This document shows, piece after piece, positions 14,952-21,092 of a stretch of 22,920 nucleotides of DNA. Origin of the DNA: an uncultured Novosphingobium sp. (GTDB taxonomy: Bacteria > Pseudomonadota > Alphaproteobacteria > Sphingomonadales > Sphingomonadaceae); NCBI GenBank assembly GCA_937897535.1, contig CALCQB010000362.1:1-22920 (forward strand), written 5' to 3'. Both the position numbers and the translations under genes were made by a program. How positions within the stretch are numbered: position 1 is the first letter of the stretch; each line of letters starts with the position of its first letter. The notes beneath the pieces were generated by a model. The model worked only from the letters and a program-made list of their open reading frames with translations, made no database searches and was not told where the DNA came from.

Positions 14952-15643
14952 AGGCCGCAGCCCTCGTTCTGGCGCTGCTGCTGGCGGCCTGCGCACCGTC
15001 CGGCGCCCAGCGGGTCGAGGCTGAGCAGTACGACGCGTTCTTCCTGTGGGCCGGGGTCAAGCCGCAACCGGTGCTGGACCAAGCCAAAACGCTCTATCTG
15101 CTGGCCGGGGAAGTGCGACGTGATGGCGGCTACGTTCCACTCAGGGCCACGCCGCAGGTCAAGCACGCCGAGGTCTGGCTGGTGGTGCGTGCCCAGAGCC
15201 TCGATTGGCCGCCTGCGACGATGGAGCGGGTCGGCAATGAACTCGCGCGGTGGCAAGGCGCGGGCAACCGGCTGGCCGGGGTGCAGATCGATTTCGATTC
15301 CTCGACCCGCGGGCTCGATCGCTACGCCGCGTTTCTCAAGCAACTGCGCGGCGGGCTCGACCCGCGCTTCCGGCTGTCGATCACCGGGTTGATGGACTGG
15401 AGCGCCAACGCTGACCCCTCCGCGCTGGCCGCGCTGAAGGGCACGGTCGATGAGGTCGTGGTCCAAAGCTATCAGGGCCGCGCGACGATTCCGGGCTATC
15501 AAACCTACCTCGCAAGGCTGGCGCGGGTGCCGGTGCCGCACAAGGTCGCGCTGGTCCAGGGCGGGGAATGGACCGAGCCGACCGCGCTTAAGACCGATCC
15601 GCTGTTCCGCGGCTATGTGGTGTTCCTTGTCAATCCGCGCTAA
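14948..15643 (+). CDS. DUF3142-like lipoprotein
   Basis: 231 residues from a GTG that overlaps the upstream stop. Lipoprotein signal peptide with lipobox LAAC (Cys15) followed by APSG, so the protein is likely anchored to the periplasmic face of a membrane. Segments EVWLVVRAQSLDWPP, LAGVQIDFDSSTRGLDRYAAFLKQL, RLSITGLMDWSANADP and VDEVVVQSYQGRATI fit the DUF3142 pattern; the IDFDSS strand end and order of strands recall TIM-barrel glycosidase-like folds (GH18-type DxxDxD), but no activity is established. Coupled to the 704-residue exported protein. Confidence 0.75.
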   Translation: MKAAALVLALLLAACAPSGAQRVEAEQYDAFFLWAGVKPQPVLDQAKTLYLLAGEVRRDGGYVPLRATPQVKHAEVWLVVRAQSLDWPPATMERVGNELARWQGAGNRLAGVQIDFDSSTRGLDRYAAFLKQLRGGLDPRFRLSITGLMDWSANADPSALAALKGTVDEVVVQSYQGRATIPGYQTYLARLARVPVPHKVALVQGGEWTEPTALKTDPLFRGYVVFLVNPR

Positions 15644-15656
15644 CTATTGTTAGTAT
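15627..15656 (+). promoter_or_regulatory. Candidate promoter and dyad before the SDR gene
   Basis: TTGTCA (15627-15632, at the end of the lipoprotein gene) and TAGTAT (15651-15656) spaced by 18 bp. A dyad CTAAC-TATT-GTTAG (15640-15653) overlaps the -10, a position where a TetR-like repressor could act; no regulator gene is adjacent. The leader would be about 25 nt with GAGAGG (15675-15680) as ribosome-binding site. Confidence 0.35.
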
Positions 15657-15687
15657 TGCATACAAAATAGCGGCGAGAGGATTGGCC

Positions 15688-16542
15688 ATGTACATCAAGG
15701 ATTTCGCGGGCAAGACCGCCTTTGTCACCGGCGGCGCTTCGGGAATCGGGCTGGGCATTGCCAAGGTCCTCGAGGGACGGGGCGCCCGGGTGGTGATTGC
15801 CGACCTGCGCCAGGACCACATCGACGCGGCGCTCGCGGGCTTTGCCGGGGGAGCGCGCTCGAACACCGTCTCAGCGCTCCAGCTCGATGTCACCAACCGG
15901 GCGGCCTATGCCGAGGCGGCGCAGCGGATGCAGGACGAGTTTGGCGGGGTCGATATTCTGGTCAACAACGCCGGGGTCGGGCTGGAAGGGCCGCTGCTCA
16001 AGGCGACCTATGCCGATTATGACTTCGGCTTCGGGGTGAACGTGGGCGGGGTGATCAACGGCTTCGTCGAATTCATGCCGCAAATGATTGCACACGGCCG
16101 GGGCGGGCATATCGTTTCGACCGCCAGCCTCGCCGCCGAGGTGGTGATGCCGCACTACCTGGCGATCTATGCCGCGAGCAAGGCCGCGGTGTGCCACTAT
16201 TGCGAGGCAGTGAAGGACGAGCTGGGCAGCCATGGCATCGGGGTTTCGATCCTGTTGCCGGGGCCGATCAAATCGAACATCCACCAGGCCCAGCAAAACC
16301 GGCCCGAACATCTGCGCTCGGGCAGCGGCTTTGGCGAAAGCGAAGCGAAGCTGGCCGCGCGCGAAGTTGGCGATAACTGGATGGACCCGGAAGAAGTCGG
16401 CGAAATGGTCGCCGCAGGGATCCTTGCCAATTCGACCTACATCGTCACCCACGGGATCTTCAAGGACTGGCAGCGCGCCCGGTCGCAGGCAGTACTCGAT
16501 GCAACCCCCGATGTGGCGGAGTCTGCAACCCGCGGAATCTAG
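15688..16542 (+). CDS. Short-chain dehydrogenase/reductase
   Basis: 284 residues, classical SDR: cofactor motif TGGASGIG (T14-G21), D after the second strand (VVIADLRQ, suggesting NAD(H) preference), NNAG in LVNNAGVG, catalytic S147 in STASLAAE, and Y161-x-x-x-K165 in YAASK. The C-terminal part (LLPGPIKSNIHQAQQNRPEHL ... FKDWQRARSQAVLDA) is of the type seen in catabolic alcohol dehydrogenases; substrate not identifiable. ATG 15688 is preferred over an upstream TTG because GAGAGG lies 7 bases before it. Convergent with the diguanylate cyclase gene; both stop codons lie in the palindrome CTAG at 16539-16542. Confidence 0.93.
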   Translation: MYIKDFAGKTAFVTGGASGIGLGIAKVLEGRGARVVIADLRQDHIDAALAGFAGGARSNTVSALQLDVTNRAAYAEAAQRMQDEFGGVDILVNNAGVGLEGPLLKATYADYDFGFGVNVGGVINGFVEFMPQMIAHGRGGHIVSTASLAAEVVMPHYLAIYAASKAAVCHYCEAVKDELGSHGIGVSILLPGPIKSNIHQAQQNRPEHLRSGSGFGESEAKLAAREVGDNWMDPEEVGEMVAAGILANSTYIVTHGIFKDWQRARSQAVLDATPDVAESATRGI

Positions 16543-17699
16543 GCCGCGACGCTCAGCTGCGGTGGTGCGCAGTCCGCTTCGCTCGCCATTTCGACCCGGT
16601 TCCGGCCGGTCAGTTTGGCTCGGTACAGCGCGGCGTCGGCTGCGCGAAGCGCGGTGCGCGGATCGCCACAAACAAACACGTCGGCAATCCCGGCTGAAAA
16701 GGTCACCAGGCCGAATGGCTGATCGTTGGCCCGGTTGATCAGCCGGCGTTCGGCCAGCTGTTCGCGCAAGGCATCGAGCCGGGCAAAGGCTTCCTCGGGT
16801 GCCACGCCGCGGATCAGCATCACGAATTCCTCGCCGCCGTGGCGGGCGACATGGCAGTGGTCGTTTGAGATCTTGCCAAAGCATTCTGCCACCAGCTTGA
16901 GCACCCGGTCACCAGCCTCGTGGCCGTGGGTATCGTTGATCGTCTTGAAGTGATCGATGTCGCAAAAAGCTACGCACAGCGTCTCGTTAGCAGCGCGGGC
17001 GAGCCGGTATTCTTCGGCATAGGTGGCCTCGAATGACCGGCGGTTGGGCAGGCCGGTCAGGTGGTCTTCCTCGGCATTGCGCTTGGCCTCGTCGAGGCGG
17101 CGGCGTAAGGCCCGGGTCTGCGCCTCGCTGCGCAGCATCTGCCGCTCGATATCGCGGGTGCGGCGCAGCATGACCTTGGCGATCGTTGCCAGTTCGCTGA
17201 TCACGTCACCGGCCTTGGTGACCTGCTCCAGCTCGTTGACGTGCTCTTCCAGCGCGCTGTGATATTCGCTGGTGGCGCCGTGGGCCTCGCGGCTGGTCTT
17301 GCCGAATTCGTCGATCGAGCTTTCCAGCCGCTCCAGCAACTGGGCCAGCATGGCGATATCGTCCCCCCTGGCATCGCCGCCGAGGGTCTCCTCCAGCCAG
17401 GCCGCCGTGATCGGCTGGCGGCTCTGGATCTGGCGGTCGATCGCCCGGACCACCTGACTGTCGGCTCCGGACAGGTAATTCCAGGCCACCGCGAGGTTGA
17501 ACGCGGATACCTCAAGCTTGTGAGTGACCAGAAAGCCAGCGAGCTCGTCGATCTGGCGCTGCTGCAACACGTCGCGCTGGTCGGGGCGGGAGGCGGACTG
17601 CGGCGGTGCCGCCAAGTGCTCACCTTGGCGCGAACCAAAGCCGAGCCAGCCGAGAATGCCACCGTGAGTGCGGGCGAGATTGGGATCATGCGCGGTCAT
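16539..17699 (-). CDS. Diguanylate cyclase with novel N-terminal region
   Basis: 386 residues. The C-terminal ~165 residues are a GGDEF domain: DHLTGLPNRRSFEATYAEE, FCDIDHFKTINDTHGHEAGD, and active-site GGEEF at 288-292, so c-di-GMP synthesis is expected. The inhibitory I-site position (RxxD five residues before GGEEF) reads NDHC, so product inhibition at that site is probably absent. Residues 1-210 have no recognisable sensor; they are helical with a long coiled-coil-like part ending MLRRTRDIERQMLRSEAQTRALRRRLDEAK just before the catalytic domain, so the protein is likely cytoplasmic and dimeric. It lies 64 bases downstream of gcrA on the same strand. The start lacks a clear Shine-Dalgarno and is less certain than the rest. 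Confidence 0.92.
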   Translation of the reverse strand: MTAHDPNLARTHGGILGWLGFGSRQGEHLAAPPQSASRPDQRDVLQQRQIDELAGFLVTHKLEVSAFNLAVAWNYLSGADSQVVRAIDRQIQSRQPITAAWLEETLGGDARGDDIAMLAQLLERLESSIDEFGKTSREAHGATSEYHSALEEHVNELEQVTKAGDVISELATIAKVMLRRTRDIERQMLRSEAQTRALRRRLDEAKRNAEEDHLTGLPNRRSFEATYAEEYRLARAANETLCVAFCDIDHFKTINDTHGHEAGDRVLKLVAECFGKISNDHCHVARHGGEEFVMLIRGVAPEEAFARLDALREQLAERRLINRANDQPFGLVTFSAGIADVFVCGDPRTALRAADAALYRAKLTGRNRVEMASEADCAPPQLSVAA

Positions 17700-17763
17700 G
17701 CCATGGTTAACGGCACGACCGCGGAGGAATTAAGGGGTGTCGATGAAATCGATTGTGGCTGGT

Positions 17764-18417
17764 TTAGCGCACCCGAGGGCCGCCGAACGGTAGCGGCGGG
17801 GGCGGGCGGCGGTGGCCACGGGGGAGCTGTGCCTGATAGGCGCGGCCGCAATGCTCGACGCAATAGGGGAACCCGGGGTTCACCTTGACGCCGCAGAAGT
17901 GAAAGTCTGCCTCACCGGGGTGACCCATCGGCCAGCGGCAGATCCGGTCGTTAAGATCGAGCAGACTGGTTTTCTCGGCCATTTCCGGGCTCGGTTTGGC
18001 CGGAACCAGCCGTCGCGGCGGGGCCGGCGGGATCGGGGCCTGCTGGTCACCCGGGCCCTGACGCAGGAACCCGCCCGGGCCGACCGAGACGATCCGCGGG
18101 CCGCTCGGTGCTGACGGAGCAAGCCCGGTAGCAGGTGTAGCAGCCGGGGCGGCGGCGCGCGGAGCGGCTGGAGCCGGTCGCGGTGCCGGGGCCGGGCGGG
18201 GCGGGGCCTCAGCCTTGGGGGCCTTGGGCGCGGGGGTGGCAGCCTCCTTCTCGTTCGGCTTGACCGGGCTTGGCCGGGCCTTCAGCCCCAGCCGGTGCGC
18301 CTTGCCGATCACGGCATTGCGGCTGACTCCGCCCAGTTCGTCGGCGATCTGGCTGGCGGTGGCACCGCCTTCCCACATCTTGGTCAGCTTTTCGATCCGT
18401 TCGTCGGTCCAGCTCAT
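17764..18417 (-). CDS. gcrA: GcrA cell-cycle regulator
   Basis: Alphaproteobacterial regulator that binds the sigma-70 holoenzyme and CcrM-methylated GANTC sites to time cell-cycle genes. 217 residues: N-terminal DNA-binding helix-turn-helix MSWTDERIEKLTKMWEGGAT...VSRNAVIGKAHRLGL (1-50), a long Ala/Pro-rich linker, and the sigma-interacting C-terminus SLLDLNDRICRWPMGHP...FHFCG...YCVEHCGRAYQ. The linker and Pro-rich end make it longer than the ~170-residue Caulobacter protein. The frame is open upstream, but MSWTDERIEKL is the conserved start and GGAAAG (complement of 18426-18431) is its ribosome-binding site. I see no GANTC in the 73-bp divergent intergenic region. Confidence 0.95.
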   Translation of the reverse strand: MSWTDERIEKLTKMWEGGATASQIADELGGVSRNAVIGKAHRLGLKARPSPVKPNEKEAATPAPKAPKAEAPPRPAPAPRPAPAAPRAAAPAATPATGLAPSAPSGPRIVSVGPGGFLRQGPGDQQAPIPPAPPRRLVPAKPSPEMAEKTSLLDLNDRICRWPMGHPGEADFHFCGVKVNPGFPYCVEHCGRAYQAQLPRGHRRPPPPLPFGGPRVR

Positions 18418-18432
18418 TCGTATCACTTTCCT

Positions 18433-18447
18433 GCACGGCATCCGTGC
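18433..18447. promoter_or_regulatory. Dyad in the gcrA / ABC permease divergent region
   Basis: GCACGG-CAT-CCGTGC, perfect 6-bp arms with a 3-bp centre, in the middle of the 73-bp gap between two divergent genes. Its position fits an operator acting on either gene; no binding protein can be named. Confidence 0.3.
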
Positions 18448-18490
18448 CGCATGCTTGCCATGGGCGCAGGCTGCGGATAGTCGCCACAGC

Positions 18491-19381
18491 ATGGCCGATC
18501 AACCTTTTCTAAGCCCCGAAGGCAACACTTCGCCCGCAGCCGCGAATGGCGGCGGGAAGATGAGCTTTCCGGCCCAGGGAGTGCCCTATTTCACCGGGAT
18601 CAACCGGCTGGGGCTGTGGACCCTCTATATGAAGGAAGTCCGCCGTTTTTTCAAGGTCCAGACCCAGACAATCTGGGCCCCGGCGATGACCACCCTGCTG
18701 TTTCTGGTGATATTCAGCGTCGCGATGGGCCGGGCGCAGGTCCAGATCCTCGGTGTCAACTTCCCCACATTCGTCGCCCCCGGGCTGATTGTAATGGGGA
18801 TGATGCAGAACGCCTTCGCCAATTCCAGCTTCAGTTTCCTGGCCGGCAAGATCCAGGGGACGATCATCGACTACCTGATGCCGCCCCTGTCCGAAGGCGA
18901 ACTGATGCTGGCGATGACCGCTGCGGCGGTGACCCGCGCGCTGTGCGTCGGCCTGGCGGTCTATGGCGCGATGCTGCTGTGGCCGGGCGTGCACCTGACC
19001 CTGGCGCATCCCTGGGCGGTCGCCTGGTTCGGGTTGATGGGCTCGATCATGCTCGCGCTGGTCGGGCTGCTGACTTCGTTGTGGGCGGAAAAATTCGATC
19101 ACAACGCGGCGGTGACCAACTTCGTGATCGCGCCGCTCTCGCTGCTTTCGGGCACCTTCTACGTGATCGACAACCTCGCCCCGCTGTTCCAGACGATCAG
19201 CCGGATGAACCCGTTCTTCTACGTGATCTCGGGCTTCCGGTTCGGGTTCCTCGGGCAAAGCGATATCGGTAGCACCAACCAGGCGGTGATCGGCGGGGCG
19301 ATCGGCCTTGGCGTGCTCAACCTGGTACTGGGGGTAACGCTCTACGCGCTGCTGCGCAGTGGGTGGAAGCTCAAGAGCTGA
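18491..19381 (+). CDS. ABC-2 type transporter permease
   Basis: 296 residues with about six membrane helices and the ABC-2 permease pattern: TLYMKEVRRFFKVQTQTIWAP at the first cytoplasmic helix, then VNFPTFVAPGLIVMGMMQNAFANSSFSF, IDYLMPPLSEGEL and LSLLSGTFYVIDNLAPLFQTISRMNPFFYVISGFRFGF. This is the YadH/NodJ-like group that exports lipids, polysaccharides or drugs with a separate ATPase. No ATPase gene is next to it in the window, so its partner is encoded elsewhere. ATG 18491 lacks a Shine-Dalgarno; the conserved part begins around residue 24, where another ATG (18560) exists, so the true start could be internal. Confidence 0.9.
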   Translation: MADQPFLSPEGNTSPAAANGGGKMSFPAQGVPYFTGINRLGLWTLYMKEVRRFFKVQTQTIWAPAMTTLLFLVIFSVAMGRAQVQILGVNFPTFVAPGLIVMGMMQNAFANSSFSFLAGKIQGTIIDYLMPPLSEGELMLAMTAAAVTRALCVGLAVYGAMLLWPGVHLTLAHPWAVAWFGLMGSIMLALVGLLTSLWAEKFDHNAAVTNFVIAPLSLLSGTFYVIDNLAPLFQTISRMNPFFYVISGFRFGFLGQSDIGSTNQAVIGGAIGLGVLNLVLGVTLYALLRSGWKLKS

Positions 19382-19409
19382 TTGTGCTGCCGCTCCAACC
19401 GGTTATGAT
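19382..19409 (+). promoter_or_regulatory. Candidate promoter for the SHOCT-domain gene
   Basis: TTGTGC (19382-19387) and TATGAT (19404-19409), 16-bp spacer, in the 58-bp gap before the gene; AGGAGG (19424-19429) lies downstream of the predicted start site (about 19416). The -10 matches consensus at five of six positions, the -35 at three. Confidence 0.45.
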
Positions 19410-19439
19410 CCGGGCGAAATTGCAGGAGGGGCTCTCGGC

Positions 19440-20273
19440 ATGAGCGACTGGATCGAACAACTCGAGCGGTTAACCCGCCTGCACAAGGACGGCGCGCTGA
19501 CCGACGCCGAGTTCGCCGCACAAAAGGCTAAGCTGCTCGATGGGCAGTCTGCACCAACTGCGCCGGTGCCGGTCGAGGAAGCCTATTTCGAGGAACAGCC
19601 GACGGGCTCGCGCTGGCCGCTGTACGGCGGAATCGCGGCGGTGGTGGCGCTGGTGATCGCCGGAGCCGCCTGGTTCGGATCGGGGATCGTGCCGGATAGT
19701 CAACTAACCCAGCCCGGAGCAATCGCCACGGCCGCGCCCGCCGCGAGCGATCTCGCCACCGAAACCGGCGCGCCCGAGCCGGTCCCGGTTGCGCTCGACG
19801 GGACCCTGGCATTCTCAGCGCCGTCGCTGTGCCAGGCCGGGGACACGCTGGAGCGGGTTTACAAGAAGCTGGAAGCCGGGATGGACCTGGGCAGCGGAAG
19901 CGGGCTGACCGTGGCGCTCGACGCCTATGACACAGCGCTGCAAATCACCGCGAAGTCGGGCAAGGACAAGGACGGCGCGACAACCGCCAGCGCCGATGTG
20001 CGGTTTCCGGCCGAAACCACCTGGCACGGACTGAAGCTCAGCCGGATCACCACCAGCCGCTATTATCCGCCGGAATCCGATGGGACCGACACCCGCACCG
20101 TCAATTTCCTCGAAGCGCCCGACAAGGTCCGCAAGACGCTCGTCCGGCTGGGGTTCGGCGTTCCGGTCGCGCCCGACTATGCCGCGATCGACGGCGGCGA
20201 AGGCTGCGGCGGATCGATGCAGATCGAAAAGCGCGACGGGGGTTCGGCGCTGGTCTGCAGCTGGGGTTGCTGA
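19440..20273 (+). CDS. SHOCT-domain single-pass membrane protein
   Basis: 277 residues. The N-terminal ~35 residues, LERLTRLHKDGALTDAEFAAQKAKLL, form a SHOCT helical hairpin, a short oligomerisation module common on membrane and secreted proteins. One membrane helix lies at about 61-80; the rest (about 195 residues, Ala/Pro-rich at first, then LCQAGDTLERVYKKLEAG ... YDTALQITAKSGKD ... WHGLKLSRITTSRYYPPESDG) is probably periplasmic and carries a Cys pair near each end (GEGCGG, SALVCSWGC). I do not recognise that outer domain. AGGAGG lies 10 bases before ATG. It is convergent with hspQ, six bases between stops. Confidence 0.8.
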   Translation: MSDWIEQLERLTRLHKDGALTDAEFAAQKAKLLDGQSAPTAPVPVEEAYFEEQPTGSRWPLYGGIAAVVALVIAGAAWFGSGIVPDSQLTQPGAIATAAPAASDLATETGAPEPVPVALDGTLAFSAPSLCQAGDTLERVYKKLEAGMDLGSGSGLTVALDAYDTALQITAKSGKDKDGATTASADVRFPAETTWHGLKLSRITTSRYYPPESDGTDTRTVNFLEAPDKVRKTLVRLGFGVPVAPDYAAIDGGEGCGGSMQIEKRDGGSALVCSWGC

Positions 20274-20279
20274 AACGAC

Positions 20280-20660
20280 CTAGTGGGTCATCGAACGGCG
20301 CAGGCGATAGCGCCCGTCGTCGAATTCCTCGAACAGTTCGGTCACACTGGGATGATCGATCGGTCCGCCATCGGCATCGCCCAACAGGTTCTGCTGGCTG
20401 ACATAGGCGATGTAGCTCGAATCCCCATTCTCGGCGAGCAGGTGATAGAACGGCTGTTCGCGGTGCGGGCGAACTTCTTTCGGGATCGATTCGTACCATT
20501 CCTCGCTGTTGGCGAAGACCGGGTCGATATCGAACACCACTCCGCGAAAATCGAAGATCCGGTGGCGCACCACATCGCCGATCCCGAACCGGGTCCGGGC
20601 AAACCGCGGCGTATCGATATCGCGGCCAGCCTGGGGAGAGAAGAACGAGGAGCGATCCAT
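20280..20660 (-). CDS. hspQ: Heat-shock protein HspQ (YccV-like)
   Basis: 126 residues. ARTRFGIGDVVRHRIFDFRGVVFDIDPVF, NSEEWYESIP and QPFYHLLAENGDSSYIAYVSQQNLL match the HspQ/YccV family, with N-terminal 20-residue and C-terminal ~25-residue extensions typical of the alphaproteobacterial form. In E. coli it is a heat-induced protein that enhances Lon degradation of certain substrates and binds hemimethylated DNA. The frame is open beyond 20660, running antisense through the tRNA, but the ATG at 20660 gives the conserved product and sits six bases after a good -10. Confidence 0.93.
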   Translation of the reverse strand: MDRSSFFSPQAGRDIDTPRFARTRFGIGDVVRHRIFDFRGVVFDIDPVFANSEEWYESIPKEVRPHREQPFYHLLAENGDSSYIAYVSQQNLLGDADGGPIDHPSVTELFEEFDDGRYRLRRSMTH

Positions 20661-20666
20661 GCCGCC

Positions 20667-20695
20667 AATATAGGGCCGGACTTGTGGCGAAACAA
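20667..20695 (-). promoter_or_regulatory. hspQ promoter, predicted leaderless start
   Basis: On the minus strand TTGTTT (complement of 20690-20695), 17 bp, then TATATT (complement of 20667-20672), then exactly six bases and the hspQ ATG. The -10 matches consensus at five of six bases. With no room for a Shine-Dalgarno sequence the transcript should begin at the start codon. The -35 is modest and unlike a sigma-32 site. Confidence 0.6.
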
Positions 20696-20738
20696 CGGCA
20701 AGGATCGGACCGTCCCCTGAAATAGCCGCACGAAGGGC

Positions 20739-20767
20739 TTGGCAAGCGCCGCGCCATCGGCTAACCG
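20739..20767 (+). promoter_or_regulatory. Candidate promoter for tRNA-Ser
   Basis: TTGGCA (20739-20744), 17 bp, TAACCG (20762-20767), followed by a GC-rich discriminator (CGCGC), as is usual for stringently controlled stable-RNA promoters. Predicted start about 20774, 45 bases before the mature tRNA end. The -10 is weak. Confidence 0.35.
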
Positions 20768-20818
20768 CGCGCTTCTTCGACCGGACTGGCCCTCGGGCCC
20801 GCTCGCAGGCAATCTCGC

Positions 20819-20910
<92 letters not shown>

Positions 20911-20944
20911 CTACCATTCCCAGACCATCGCATATATTCCCAAA

Positions 20945-20993
20945 AGCCGCAGAAAGTCTGCGTTTCGGCTATTGAGACACTCTCAGAAGTTCT
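20945..20993. repeat. Cluster of short dyads between tRNA-Ser and the integrase
   Basis: CGCAGA-AAG-TCTGCG (20948-20962) followed by TTT, extendable by AGC/GCT flanks; TGAGA-CAC-TCTCA (20973-20985), overlapping the predicted integrase -35; and AGAA-G-TTCT (20985-20993). The first may end the tRNA transcript; the others may be binding sites for integrase, an excisionase or a repressor. Confidence 0.45.
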
Positions 20994-21000
20994 CTATATG
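20972..21000 (+). promoter_or_regulatory. Integrase promoter
   Basis: TTGAGA (20972-20977), 17-bp spacer, TATATG (20995-21000); five and four matches to consensus. Predicted start near 21007 gives a leader of about 86 nt that contains the GTGTGGGTC repeats. Confidence 0.55.
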
Positions 21001-21021
21001 TTCCATACCATCTCCCATCGA

Positions 21022-21065
21022 GTGTGGGTCCGGGTGTGGGTCTGACTTTGGTGAGAGTGTGGGTC
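21022..21065 (+). repeat. Three direct repeats GTGTGGGTC before the integrase
   Basis: Identical 9-mers at 21022-21030, 21034-21042 and 21057-21065, spaced 12 and 23 bp start to start (about one and two helical turns). Same orientation, all upstream of the integrase ATG. Possible arm-type binding sites for the integrase or its accessory factor. Confidence 0.6.
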
Positions 21066-21092
21066 TGGCTGAACGCCGCAAGAGGTGTTGAT

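Noticed and set aside
13359..14996. 545-codon open frame on the minus strand
   Set aside because: It is antisense to the 704-residue gene, which has a signal peptide, strong ribosome-binding site and coupled neighbour; the shadow has none.
17700..17763. GTTAAC and TTAA half-sites before the diguanylate cyclase as a CtrA box
   Set aside because: Half-sites are 19 bp apart instead of the 7 bp of the CtrA consensus.
18418..18490. Searched for GANTC sites in the gcrA promoter region
   Set aside because: None found, so CcrM/GcrA autoregulation is not supported by sequence here.
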